64,000 bases of DNA from Saxidomus purpurata (lineage: Eukaryota > Mollusca > Bivalvia > Venerida > Veneridae). Positions 37,258 through 48,850 of the stretch are shown one piece after another. The DNA lies in assembly GCA_022818135.1 (NCBI GenBank), contig JAFMSR010000006.1, positions 38,735,538 to 38,799,537 of the forward strand. Direction: 5' to 3'. The notes beneath the pieces were generated by a model that saw only the letters and a list, made by a program, of their open reading frames with translations, was not told where the DNA came from and searched no databases. Every line of letters begins with the position of its first letter. Position 1 is the stretch's first letter. A program made the position numbers and the translations under genes.

Positions 37258-37758
37258 TTATTTCACGCACTGTGGTTTAGTGACTCTGGTACAACACACA
37301 GGATAATGATCACTTATACTGAAGAATGGTACTTGTATACCAGTCAGCTGATTCGATTTGTTTGAATATATGTGATCTATTATATTGGCACATCGTTTAG
37401 TAATCCTTGTTGGTTTGTTAATAAGTTGTTTAAGATCGAAGTTAGCAATGCAAGATTCCCAGCGATTAATTTCGTACTTGCATGTGTCAGCATTTGAATA
37501 GTACTTAAAGTTGACATTCCCTAATATATGAATTTCTGAGCTAACAGAGTCTGCAATGCTCATTTCAGGTTCGTACAAATGTATCCAATTTTGTGATAAT
37601 TTAGGTGGCCTGTAAACAAAGTTTACCAGAAAAGGTTTACTACCTTTAATATTGATTTGAATCCATATTGATTCTATATCAGTATTTGATTCAATATCAG
37701 TCCGTCGTCTGTATGATATGATATGATAATCGCATACATTTTTTGTATCTCTATCGTA
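37258..37758 (-). pseudogene. LINE B endonuclease domain (partial)
   Basis: An open - frame carries apurinic-type endonuclease motifs of LINEs: ESIWIQI, LVNFVYRPP, ILGNVNFKYY, LKQLINKPTRIT, IIDHIYSN and SISDHYPVCC. The catalytic SDH is present. The usual GD-x-N is GNVN here, so the Asp is replaced by Asn, which would impair catalysis. The frame stops at 37258. The reading DDHKLIRYRCF continues just past the stop until the LINE C junction. Confidence 0.85.
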
Positions 37759-37768
37759 CAGAGATATC

Positions 37769-39315
37769 TCTTCTATACCTTACAAGATATATTTGGAAAA
37801 AAAAAGATATTTGGTATAGAAAAAACAGACAAAAATTATTATCTCTTAAACTATAAAGATACCTCACCCAGGTAAAACAAAAACTCCCTAGATTTTCAAA
37901 GTTTGCTAGGTACCAGTCTGCATGGGGGTCATACTGGGGTCTTGGCAAGTTCACCAAAGGAGAAATCCCGCGGCCGGCCGGGACTATAAAAGATATCTCA
38001 CAAAGTAAGGGAAATATCTTACAAATAAAACAGTACAGACATAATTATTCAAACGATTGCAGAATAGTCCATAGTTTACGGGCTCGAAAACACACTTTTT
38101 TCACGGACTTTTGTTTTAGAAATTACTGCGCTGTTAATGTCAACTTGTGCTGATTACCTGCGGAAGATAATCATATAACGGGAAAGTAAAAAGTACCGTG
38201 ATATTTACGTACGGAGCTCGATATAAGAATTTGTAGATTCATTTTCAAACTGATGATGTTATTTCGTTGAAAACCTTCTCATTTTTTAACGATAATATCT
38301 ATAATATTCACCTAAAAGTAAATATCTTTTAAAAAAGATAGAATTTACGTACAGTCATGTGACTTAGTTTTCCGCCGTTGACTAAAGGACTCTCGGTATG
38401 CCGTTAACAAGTTGGTCAAAAGCGCTGTCCTTAATCAATTAATCGCAATAAATTAGTAACATTTCTTTACATTATTTTGATACACTTACATACAATGTAT
38501 AATGTTATGCATTGTTATCGTTATAAAGTGGTGTAAAACGCAGGATCATGTATGAAGGTTATATTTATATACACTACTGCCGTTGCTGAGCACTGGTAAC
38601 ACTTTTGGTTAATAGTGCTGCCATTGATCAGCTACAGACATAAAAAAAATTTGTATCTGCGCATCTTTTTTGTAGCCCACTCTGGCAATGTCATTGCTAG
38701 CCCGTAGAACTTTGATCATTTTCATTCAGTTGTCTAAAAAGACACCGGAAGATTAGCTTTTAAAAAGCGGCTAGTGATCTGGAAATGGAAGAAGGAACTC
38801 TAGCAAAAAAGGAATGCTAGATAAATGATAACATCAGAATAATAATGTAAATATAAACGTGATTTGTTGTCATACAGATGTGTAGTTGTGCAGAAGTAAT
38901 TACTGTGCTATGATTATAATTGGGTGGCGCGAGTCAGGGTAAACAGCGTTAATCTATATGTTAAGTTCAATATAAAAGACATAAAAACAAAGTCATAAGA
39001 GTAACAGTATAGTATACAGAGTGCATGGTTAAGTTTAAAGATACAAATTAGAACGTGGCCGTACCAAGTCTCTCCTTAAAGGAATCGAGACTGGATGTCG
39101 ATTTGACATATAAATACCCATGTATCGTTCAAATATCTCTTAGTAACAGAAAGATATCACTCAAATGGTGTTGAACACAAATCTTTTTCGGTTTAAAAGA
39201 TATAAATCTTAAAGTTTATTAGGTATCTTTCTGTGTGAAAGAAATATCTCTATTAAAACTAAAGGTATCTGCTGCTTTAAAGTAGAGAGCTATCTCTTTT
39301 GGAATAAATCGTAAG
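37769..39315. repeat. GATATCT-motif region, right part
   Basis: Frequent RATATCTY and AAAGATATC motifs in both orientations at 37769-38030, 38290-38340 and 39130-39310. A GC-rich CCGCGGCCGGCC lies near 37970. Between 38350 and 39120 nothing specific is recognised. Class unknown; it hosts LINE B. Confidence 0.5.
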
Positions 39316-39319
39316 ATTG

Positions 39320-40018
39320 CTTGCCTGGTCATATTCTAGTGTTCAGTATCATGGTGTCGATACACCAAAAAAACGACTGAAATACGTGCAGCAGGGACAC
39401 ACTAGAATTTTGTATGCCCGAGGTATTTTAAAATGATCTAAATGACGAAGCAGATCTAGTACACGTTATTATATATTGGTATGACAACATGAATGTCATT
39501 TTGGTCGAACTTTCCCATGTTCCCCTTGACTTTTAAGATAAAATATTTAAAAAAAGTGTTTCGGCAATTTGCTCTCATGAAAATGCTGTAAGGGGAAGTA
39601 ATCACTGCGCGGAGAAAACCGAATCCCGAATTCATCCACCGTACCCACCCGGCCAGGCGTCTAGCGATACGGATTAATTAATGTCAAGAAAACTTCTTCA
39701 CCTTACATTTACAGGTAAAACCGAATAATTGATAAAACTAAATAAAGTTTGTCTAAGTGTTTACTTAGTGTTGTTGATGTACATGTTTTTTTAATATACA
39801 TACAACGTGGAATATTTACCAAAACTTTGCTTATTTTTGTTCCATGTCATGTAAGCGCTCTTAAAAAGGTATAGGTCTTGATGTAATAAAATCGCTTTCA
39901 GTATATGCTCAAGACTGTCTGCACGCAGTTTCAAGTAACCTGATAGAAAATTTGTTTTTGTATACAAAAATAAACAAACCCTCAAAATAAATTGTGCATA
40001 AAGCTAACATTTGTACAG
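39320..40018. other. spacer before candidate exon
   Basis: Contains a small CpG-richer patch at about 39600-39680 (CACCCGGCCAGGCGTCTAGC). No exon identified. Confidence 0.4.
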
Positions 40019-40194
40019 ATTTATCTGTCTGGTGAACGGGACAGATCTCCAAGTGTCATTACTCCATCCCGGGGCCACACAGCAGCCTTTGAGGAGTCCA
40101 TTGGGATGGAAGTTGTTCCTCTAGCCAGGGTCCACGCTATGCCTCTGGTTAAGTTCTACACTATTTCCACTTTGAAGGCAAAACAACTTTTCAG
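40019..40194 (+). CDS. candidate exon of unrecognised protein
   Basis: Seen: an open stretch with balanced base composition in an AT-rich setting, preceded by TTTGTACAG and followed by CAG|GTTGAC. It would encode 58 residues plus two bases, from IYLSGERDRSPSV through ESIGMEVVPLARVHAMP to TLKAKQLF. The composition looks protein-like, unlike the Leu/Phe/Ser-rich chance frames nearby. The acceptor lacks a strong pyrimidine tract. I do not recognise the family. Alternatives are a fragment of a transposon gene or chance. Confidence 0.4.
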
Positions 40195-40352
40195 GTTGAC
40201 ATTTTACAGTTGTCCACCTTCTTTCAAACAGTGCAAATAGCTGGGAACACATCCCTAACGAAATTATGTTGCGCATTTATAAACGCAATAAAATTCAATC
40301 TTTAAATGTATTTATAATTTAACTTGATAGGAGTAAGTTTAAAAATGATGCT

Positions 40353-40842
40353 CAGGGGCCTAGCTAGAGCAAATCTTTTTTTAGGGAGCAGTCACTTCTC
40401 CCTGAGCTGAAAATAGGGAGAAGTTTGGAGTCTACAAGGAGAAGTGAAGGAGTAGCAAGAAAGCAAAGTACATCTTAAACAACTAAATGGTTGTGTGATA
40501 AATCAGGAGATTGGCCATTATTGTGTGACTTCATCCAGACACAGGAGATGTTTAGAGACCAATTTTCATGCATTTTTATTGCTTGAACAAAACATGTTTA
40601 ACATACATGTAACTGAATAGTAACATGTGTCATATTGTGAAATCAGCCTTCAGGCAACCTTTTTGTAAGTCGCAAATTGATTGAGGGGACAGAGTTAATG
40701 GTCAGAGACACTTTGTATATTCGCTTCATTGTTTATTGAGATATTTTCGGGCGAATTCATTTCGCTTTTGTCAAAGAAATGGGCGAAGTTTAGGTGTGAA
40801 AGGCGACTTTGTCGCCCAAGTCACCCCCTCGCTGGGCCCCTG
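40353..40842. mobile_element. 490-bp MITE with CAGGGGCC termini
   Basis: CAGGGGCCTAGCTAG is an inverted match of CTCGCTGGGCCCCTG with two mismatches. ATGCT flanks both sides (40348-40352 and 40843-40847). A CAGGGG start recalls hAT elements, but those normally duplicate 8 bp, so the class is uncertain. No transposase frame. Confidence 0.65.
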
Positions 40843-40847
40843 ATGCT

Positions 40848-41655
40848 AACCCAATTCTAAGTTATATATCTACATTCCTGCATCAATCGGTGAAATATGA
40901 AAATAAATGGCGTATCATGTCTTATCTGTAAACTTGTATGTTTAGGTTTAAACATTCAGATTTTCATAAAGTGGTGAGATTTTTCACAAAATTTTAGTTT
41001 TTTCATTTAAAGTGATATTTAGTTCTTCATTTTACAGCGGAAAATTGTATTTTGAAGTAGCTAGGTTAATTGTGTATTATGCACCGGTTGTACCTAATAA
41101 TGAAACTACACTTCCTGCTTATTATGGAGCGCATTAAAATTAGGCGTAAAGGTGTGACAGTTATAAAATATCAGATCTGTGAAATGGGTCACACTGAAAC
41201 ATCAATTTTATTAGGCTAGTTGAGTTCGGACGGTTGTCCATTGATCTTCCAGTGGGCCTGTAGAATTTAGGCGTGATACAAGTCTGGGGATACACAAGTG
41301 TGGACATAAATTCCTGTGCTCAGCAGTATCTATGGATAGAGGGTTCCAGGTGGGAATTTCCTAGAAAAATGTTTTTGGTCAATAACTGGAGTTAGGACTG
41401 AGGTATTGCCATGAAACTTGGACACTAGAAAATGACTGGAGGCACTTGTGAAGTTGCAAGGGAAGTTTTGTCCCTTTGTAAATGAAAAAAACTGCCACTG
41501 GTTCTAAATACAAATATGTTAAAAACCTTTTTTTCGTAGCATTGCCACATTTCTCGATTTAATTTCTGAATGAAGGGAGGGTAATGTTTCTTTTCATTCC
41601 ATTTCATTCAGCAAGAGTTATCTTTCAATCAACTCCACAACATTTTTTTTGAACC
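40848..41655. other. spacer, nothing recognised
   Basis: The end of this block (41330-41430) resembles degenerate tandem-unit sequence (ATTGCCATGAAACTTGG). No gene seen. Confidence 0.4.
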
Positions 41656-41656
41656 C

Positions 41657-42101
<445 letters not shown>

Positions 42102-42295
42102 ACATAACTTTGCTTGCAGTTTGCCCTGTCACCAAAAGAAATTACTGAATTTCACAAAATATATGTTCAGTAAATACCTTCTGATTGATCAAATTATTGG
42201 AAAAAAAACCTACTGTGCTGTTATAATAAAAAAATATCAGTCATGTACGGTATTTACATTTGTCCGTGTCGTCAGCAATTTTTTAATATACATAT

Positions 42296-42465
42296 ACTAA
42301 TTTATTTATTCTCGATTGCGAAACAAGTTCTTACAACTTAGATTAAACACTCTCAAGACCAATTCCAGATGGAATCAACCTCAAAGAGAGAGAGGCAATG
42401 TGGAATTATTTGTGTCTTGCCTAAGGACACTACCGACATGGCAATGGTGGGGACCAACCCTGGAA
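42296..42465 (-). mobile_element. SINE copy
   Basis: Reverse complement of the family at 15811-15970: CACATTGCCTCTCTCTC, TAATCTAAGTTGTAAGAAC, CGCAATCGAGAATAAATAAA. It extends further 5' through GGTAGTGTCCTTAGGCAAGA to GGTTGGTCCCCACC, a possible decayed box B of a tRNA-like head. Confidence 0.75.
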
Positions 42466-43470
42466 CCCTTTATATTCATGTTCGCACACATGACTTATGT
42501 TCAGGATTTAGTCACTTCTGATCTAATTTTCAAGTATCTGCTTGATTTGTAAATCAGTATCTGATGAAAAATGATAATGGTTGTTATATTCAATGTTTTC
42601 GAACTAAAAGAAATGTCACAATTCAGTGAAATAGTTTTCATAATTAAGGAGAAAACAACACATTCACAATTTAGTTTAAAAAATCGCCGATGTAAGCAAC
42701 TGATTATTATGTGCTGGCCCTGCTCATCCTTAAATAAACGTCTAAAATACTTACCTTATGTTTTCATTCAGTGTTCATCTGATACAATGGTCAATACAAC
42801 TTGCAAGAGTTATTGATTACTAGAAAACCCTTGTAATGCACATAAAACGAATAATTATGAAGTTCATTCAGTGATAATGATTTAAAGTTGGTATAGTTTC
42901 CTCCCTACATAGCCATTCCTTGAATTTTTATCTTCACTCGTCTTTTAATTTTTAGATTCTATCACTTTGTCTTTTAATGGTCTCTTTTTATAGTGATTCA
43001 ATTGATTTCCCAGTGCTGGCCATTTTAATCAAATGGTGACTTGTCTCTCCATGTACTTTTGCACTGATCTTTCTTTTGTTTTGTGACCAGCGCATTAAAT
43101 TTTATAAGCAGGTGTATAAATCACTTCCACTGATAGCTCTATTATTTTGTATATATTTAGAGTTTGGTTAATTTTATTTTCAAATTGGCCAAAATAACTG
43201 CCGGATGATAACAGATGTGAATTTTTTTTACTTTGGCAGGATGTAAAATATAATGAATGCAAAAATAAAAATGTTTACAGTCCTGTCTAAGATGCTGACT
43301 GTATTACTGTACATTTGGAAATTTTCGCGATGATTTAATTTTCGCTATTTTAACGAACTTCTTATCTCTCTAATTTAAAAAATGGAGCCAAAGTCAAAGT
43401 ACCATTTCACATGGATGCTGTGTATAATGGTCAGCTATAACCAGGCGTATCATAGGTAACCCCTAGAATG
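42466..43470. other. spacer, nothing recognised
   Basis: No exon with credible splice sites; no repeat recognised. Confidence 0.4.
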
Positions 43471-43473
43471 AAC

Positions 43474-43575
43474 AGGCTTGTAAGTGTAACTGGCTTGTAA
43501 GTGTAACAGGCTTGTAAGTGTAACAGGCTTGTAAGTGTAACTGGCTTGTAAGTGTAACTGGCTTGTAAGTGTAAC
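43474..43575 (+). repeat. 17-bp minisatellite, six copies
   Basis: Unit WGGCTTGTAAGTGTAAC; only the first base varies (A or T). Confidence 0.95.
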
Positions 43576-44030
43576 TGGATTTACTATTAGAGAATTCACC
43601 TTTTGCAAATTTAAAATTTGCAAGGAAGTCTGCCTGCTCATAAATTGCAAAATTTTTCGTCATGCAAAAATTCCCCAATTTACGGCACTCAATCAAATTT
43701 GTAGCATGTCTGCACAGCAGTATACTTGTATTACTTTTTTAAAACTTTTTTTAAGGAGAAGAACAGCAGCTTCTTCTCTCGATATAATCTGTTTATTCCA
43801 CAGCAATATTTAACAAGAGATTTTCCAACCCTGATAATATTGATGTAACCTGCTCATTCAAACTGCCAGCCATGCACTTGATTTATTCTTCAGTTCTTAA
43901 GTACTAACTTCCAGTACAATCTGTCAGGACTTCAAGGCTATGTAGTGGTGTATCTGAAACTGGTATCAAAATGATTAAAACATACCCAATTTGTGCCATG
44001 GTTGTTTGTGTGTCATCTGTCTGTCAGGCA
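43576..44030. other. spacer, nothing recognised
   Basis: No gene or repeat recognised. Confidence 0.4.
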
Positions 44031-44034
44031 TCTG

Positions 44035-44520
44035 TCTGTTCATTAACTCTTTTCTTAACACTCTACAGGTCACAATTATCATTTTACTGTGATGAAACTT
44101 GCTCTGATGGTTGCCTGCAACCTGTAGATGTACTGTATAGAAATTGAGCCATGCTACACAAAAATAAATTGTGCTAGAGCTTATGATTGTACAACCTTGA
44201 TGTCACTCTACAGGTCACATTTTCTAACATATTTACACAAAACTTGCTTAGAAGGATAGCTGCAACCTGTATATTATCTGAGTAGAAATGGAACCATACT
44301 GTATGAAGACCAATCTTCCCACTGGCAATTATTGTAAAACCTTCACAACACTACAGTATATGACATTTTCCAATGGATTTTCACAAAACTTGCTCAGAAG
44401 TTTGCCTGCAACCTGTAGATAATGGGAACAGACATTGAGCCATGCTGTGCAAAAACTAAGTGTTTATTAATTGATTCTAGGAAAACCTTGATAACACTGT
44501 AGGTCACAGTTGCTTCATCC
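44035..44520 (+). repeat. degenerate tandem repeat, about 130-170-bp unit
   Basis: Recurring CACTCTACAGGTCACA, AAACTTGCTCAGAAG and TTGCCTGCAACCTGTAGAT with GAGCCATGCT. It resembles the units at 10440-10640. Confidence 0.7.
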
Positions 44521-44812
44521 GTATGTCCCACCATCCGTCACAAAAACTTAACATTGGCTATAACTTTGCCATTTCTTAAGATTTCTTCATCAAACTTTCA
44601 AATTGCATTGCTAATGACAAAAGGATGTCAGAAATGAGCACTGATGTTTTACATAGGTTCATCATTCTCATATCATTGATATGTGTTTTATTCTGTTAGG
44701 GTAAAATTGTAGTGAAATATCCCATGAATGATGTATGGAATTTAGCACCATAATAAACCATGAAAGTTCGAATATGGTCTTTCCTGGAAAGTAAAATAGA
44801 TTGGTTGACTTA

Positions 44813-45055
44813 ATGAACTACCATAGCACGCCACAGTGGTAGCATGTTCACCTCAGTATTAGAGGGTCCCAGGTTCTGTACCTACCTGTGCTATTGTAGC
44901 AGTGTCCATAGAGGCAAGTAATTCAACATTGCCTCTCTCTCTCTCTCTCTTACTGGTAGTTAAAATACTTTCATCTGGAGAGAGTGTAAAGAGCAATACA
45001 TCTATTTTGCTAAAACTTGTTTTTCACGATTATAAATAATTAAATTCCTATTTAT
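44813..45055 (+). mobile_element. tRNA-derived SINE, oldest copy
   Basis: Head CAGTGGTAGCATGTTCACCT (box A-like) and CCAGGTTCTGTACC (box B-like), then CAACATTGCCTCTCTC with an expanded (CT)n, a body with GGAGAGAGTGTAAAG, and an A/T-rich tail. Body landmarks are shared with 15811-15970 and 42296-42465. Transcription by RNA polymerase III is inferred. Confidence 0.65.
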
Positions 45056-45699
45056 AAATGAAAATTTAAAAAAATGTATTGCAATATATCTGAAAGCGCA
45101 GTGACAGTGTAGTGACATAAATGTTGTTGTGTAATTGGAGTAGAATTGGACGTTACTAAGAGAAGTATTACATTGATTTTCACTGTAACTAATTAACTAC
45201 AAACTATTAGGTTAAGTAATGCTAAAGGTTTTGTGCCTGGGTGTGGGAGTTCACCAATCTTTACATGCTCTCAGTGCATTTATTAGATTTAATTTGGTAA
45301 CCATGGTTACAGTATAGATTCTAAGGTGAGGTAATTAGGTTCAATTTGTCCTCTTGTTCAGAAAAAATAACAAACACTGAGACATACATACAGCAGCTAA
45401 TACAATAACTAACAAGAGAGTTGGAACCCCAAGAGATTTTGACTATCACAGGTACAAAACTGTAGTGTATTGGAAAATCTGTATAGAGTAAAAATCTGCT
45501 TCATAGTAGTTGCTTATCTTCAGAGGATTTCATGCACTAGGTATTCTGGTAACACTTCATTAATGCTACTTCCACTCTACCTCTCTGTATTTCTGTGTTC
45601 ACAGTTGCTTTGCTTCAACCGTTCAGTAACAGCCATATGTTCTGGTGTTGTTGTTGTTTTTATTTCTAGTTCTCTGGTGTAAAACAGCTTGGAAACCTA
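45056..45699. other. spacer upstream of PHPT1-like exon
   Basis: No gene or repeat recognised. The 70-residue frame at 45470-45682 has no domain. Confidence 0.4.
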
Positions 45700-45968
45700 T
45701 GACGTGCAATTTTGTCTGCAGACTGTGATAGAGTCGCTCATTGAAGAAGAACCGTCAAACTTGCTTAGATCAATACGATTATCGTTGGAAAAAAATTATT
45801 TTATTACGATATTTGTACAGAGACGGTCTGCTTGCTATTTACGATTAATTTCAGTTTTATGTTAAATTTAATTTAGTAATATCAAACTGTTTGAAAGGCT
45901 TAAAGAGTGATTTGCGTATTTGAATAATTCCAGGAATTCTAGCACGGAATCTACGTACCAGTACGACA
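45700..45968 (+). promoter_or_regulatory. probable 5' UTR or upstream region of PHPT1-like gene
   Basis: This is the stretch before the PHPT1-like start codon. A possible acceptor (TTCCAG) ends at 45933, so the leader may be spliced. No TATA box or other core promoter element is clear. The role is inferred only from position. Confidence 0.35.
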
Positions 45969-46155
45969 ATGGCAGTATCACAGGCTGAAATACAGTCAGT
46001 GGGAGCAGCAAAGAATCCATGTCTGAAAGCCGTGCCAGATGTGGATATTGACAAAAATGGAAAATTTAAATATATTCTAATTAAAGTACACGACCCATCA
46101 AAAGAGCGAGAATTCAAACATATAGTGAGAGGGACATCTAAAGCTGCATATCATG
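45969..46155 (+). CDS. PHPT1: PHPT1-like phosphohistidine phosphatase, first coding exon
   Basis: This exon encodes the N-terminal 62 residues of a 14-kDa phosphohistidine phosphatase (janus/ocnus family), a small cytosolic enzyme that removes phosphate from phosphohistidine on proteins. Seen: residues 22-41 (VPDVDIDKNGKFKYILIKVH) and 52-55 (IVRG) match the family's conserved start, and the exon ends in AAYH. From my knowledge of the human enzyme (about 125 residues), YH is the catalytic His53 and the Lys in FKY (Lys34 here) corresponds to the substrate-binding Lys21. The ATG is the first Met after an in-frame TGA at 45921. The exon ends with one base of codon 63 followed by GTAGGA, a phase-1 donor. 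The N-terminus is about 13 residues longer than human. The remaining half of the protein, including the glycine-rich segment, was not found downstream to 64000, so intron 1 would exceed 17 kb. Confidence 0.88.
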
Positions 46156-47215
46156 GTAGGAATTGTTTTTTTTATATATTTGTTAGCTTTGAGTATCGTT
46201 CGTTGCAATTTTATAAACTATTGTAGTATTTTAATTTTTGAATTATTTTCGCCAAGTTACCTTTTTTTCAACAGTTTTAAAGAATGATACTTTTAACAAA
46301 TATTTATTTAGAATAAAGAATTTTATTTTACTGAATCTGAAACAGTTCCTTTTCCTAAATGATACCCTAAAAGCTAGCATCCTCATGGTCAAGTTACATT
46401 ATGTATATACATGTATAGTGTATCAATTTGCTTAATGATGAATATGTGGCATTGTAGATATTGTTACAGAGACGACTCGGTCTACACTAGGCAAACTTTT
46501 AGTTAAAGTTTGGTATAACATCTTGTATTTTACATCAGGCTTTTGGCAATTGCTTCTATAATTTCAAACGGTAGCTAGGTTGCACTGATCCTGGAAAATA
46601 GGGGATAAGTTACCCCCTAATGTCATGATCTGTCTATCCTTAGATTGTGGCTGTTTCTTACATGAGCGATCAAGTTTTGATCAGTTTACTGGTATATTTT
46701 TGTGAAAGTTTATTTTCATGCTACCTTCCTTTTGGTTAGTGCAGATGCACTGAATAGGGTAATCTCAAATCTAGAAACCAAGAATAACGTTCCAGATTGT
46801 GATGTTTGATTAGAAAAGATGTTATTTTATCATCATCTTTTCACAAAAGTGCTACTGCACTTCTCTGCCTTGTAGCGCATTTTCAGATCTCTAGGGCATA
46901 AAAAGTACTTTTATATGTTATTGATTGAAAAAAAGATTATGGTATTGCTTGGCGTTGCATTTTTACTGGAAAACTCCATTTTATGGAAATCATAGCAGAT
47001 ATAGTTTTGAATAGGAAAAACCAATGTAACTTTGTTCAAGTAGGTAATTATTGAATACATGTCTACCATAAATGCTGATCGTCATTGGTATAGGAGTATG
47101 AAGTGTAACCTACACAATGTATGATTGTGGTTTTTTCTGATAGGGGTAGAATGATATATCTCGATACAAAAGTATCACAATAAAGTGTGAAACCATACAA
47201 TAGGATACATGATTG
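46156..47215 (+). other. first intron of PHPT1-like gene, non-repetitive part
   Basis: This begins with the donor GTAGGAATTG. It is AT-rich, with no exon or recognisable repeat. The intron presumably continues beyond the window and holds all later repeats on this side. Confidence 0.6.
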
Positions 47216-47216
47216 T

Positions 47217-47545
47217 GTCCATTATGGTACGATCTAACATGACTCACGATTTTGTTTTTTTATATACAAAGAGTAGAAAAATTATGGTTTTTTTTGCAAT
47301 AAACATCGCGGGAACAGATGTGCTGTCAAATATACCTTTTGTAAGATCTCACACAGGTTATGTTAGAATCAAAATAATATCCATTTCAGCATTGTTATCG
47401 TCTAATAAGCAACTCCTTGTCATTCTGATGTGTAGTTATAAACCACTCATATTACATTGTTCATATTACTGTGCATCAGAACTCAAAATCATTGTTTATT
47501 AGCTGATGAACACTGCTGGAATAGATGTTATTTCATAAATACAAT
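47217..47545 (+). repeat. dispersed repeat also at 6145-6545
   Basis: See landmarks GACTCACGATTTTGT, ACAAAGAGTAGAAAAA and GTTATAAACCACTC. This copy is shorter. It lies in the presumed PHPT1 intron. Confidence 0.7.
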
Positions 47546-48435
47546 AATCTAGCTAATAAACAAAGAAGAGTTATGTTACTTGAATTAAAAAGTTCACTTA
47601 TGATTTTGAATATAGTGAGTAGCTTTATCATCCAATAAAATTGACGTATTTTTGTGTTTCCTTTGTTAATATATCGATTTATAATACTTCGCTTGTTATA
47701 ATTGAAGCATAGTTGGTAAGAAAGTAAAATAAGGCATTAATAATTTTCATTGGACGACCAATAAAAGCTTTGTGCTAGATATGTAAGACGAACACATACG
47801 CAAAGGTAACCAAATGGGAAAACACTACATGTAAGTCCCGTTAAGCATGCTTCATTCAGTGCACAATTTGGGAAACCATGTCGATAGACCCTACAACCCA
47901 ATTTCTTTATAACTTATTTCGAGACCAATATTTTAGATTTTTTGAAATATGTAAAAAATTGGTAAAAAGGATTCCTACTATTGACAAATACAGAGAATTT
48001 ATAAGCTTTTGAATAAATTAAGTTGGCGGTACACATCACATCAGTACCGCATATCACACTCTGTGGTCCGCGAATTACTTACCTACTGCAAACGGTGTCT
48101 AAGCACAAAATGTGCTTCCGGTAATATACGACTTTTGATTGTTTACAGTAAATTGAACTTACCGTACTTGGTCCTCCATATTCAATTAATGAGGAAACAA
48201 AAACACAATCAGATTCTCAGCATCTATCGTATCCAATTTTCTGAATTAAATCAAGTAGACAAACTGAAAATGACACCGTCACATCATCCGTTTCAGCAGG
48301 CAAAGCTAGCAAGAAGAAAATATCCAGAAAGCTAGAATCAAACAAGTCAAAGTTGATCAGTTTGTCATGATAATTTGATATTTAAGTGTTTATTCCTTAT
48401 TCCCTGGTGAAAAAAGTTTTTTTCTTCTTTAACCA
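47546..48435. other. intronic stretch, possible - strand leader exon
   Basis: Mostly unrecognised. On the - strand, an ACCGGAAG motif (ETS-type site, near 48120) is followed by GTTTGCAGTAG|GTAAGT, with the donor at about 48079, resembling a 5' UTR exon. Speculative. The 108-residue + frame at 48009-48335 has no domain. Confidence 0.3.
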
Positions 48436-48439
48436 ATGG

Positions 48440-48645
48440 TCACTTTTAATTTGCTTGGATAGAAATAATGAATTTACTTATAGAATAACAATAGAATTGT
48501 GTCCTATTTACTGTTAAACAGTGTTGATGTATGATGTTTCTTTCGTATTCATGTAGTTTCTTCAAGAAAATGTGTTGCCACAAAGCTCTTGCTCGCAGTG
48601 TGCTGTAGGTTATTGAAGTACCCCAAACAGGCAGCATCCAAATAA
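48440..48645 (+). repeat. dispersed family R3, copy b
   Basis: Landmarks GAATTTACTTATAGAATAAC, TTTCTTTCGTATTCATG and AAAATGTGTTGCCACAAAG. Confidence 0.6.
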
Positions 48646-48689
48646 CCAGCTGCATGAGTAAGTCTTTATACAGTGTGTCTTCGATAAAG

Positions 48690-48850
48690 CGAGTTAGGTA
48701 AGTGCTCCTCAGTGTCGTAGCGGGATAAGTTTTTTTTTTGTCACTGGTTTGGAATCATTTAACATCTCTCTGATTGAGGGACGTTGGTTTGAGCCCTGCT
48801 ACTGACTTACGCTTCATGGTCGGGAAAGTTGGGGGTTTTAGACTTGATAC
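48690..48850 (+). mobile_element. possible tRNA-derived SINE fragment
   Basis: GACGTTGGTTTGAGCCCTGC resembles a box B and follows GTCGTAGCGGGATAAG. No cloverleaf and no second copy in the window. Confidence 0.3.

Noticed and set aside
48009..48335. 108-residue + strand frame as a gene
   Set aside because: No recognisable domain, no flanking splice sites that fit, and composition similar to the surrounding intron.
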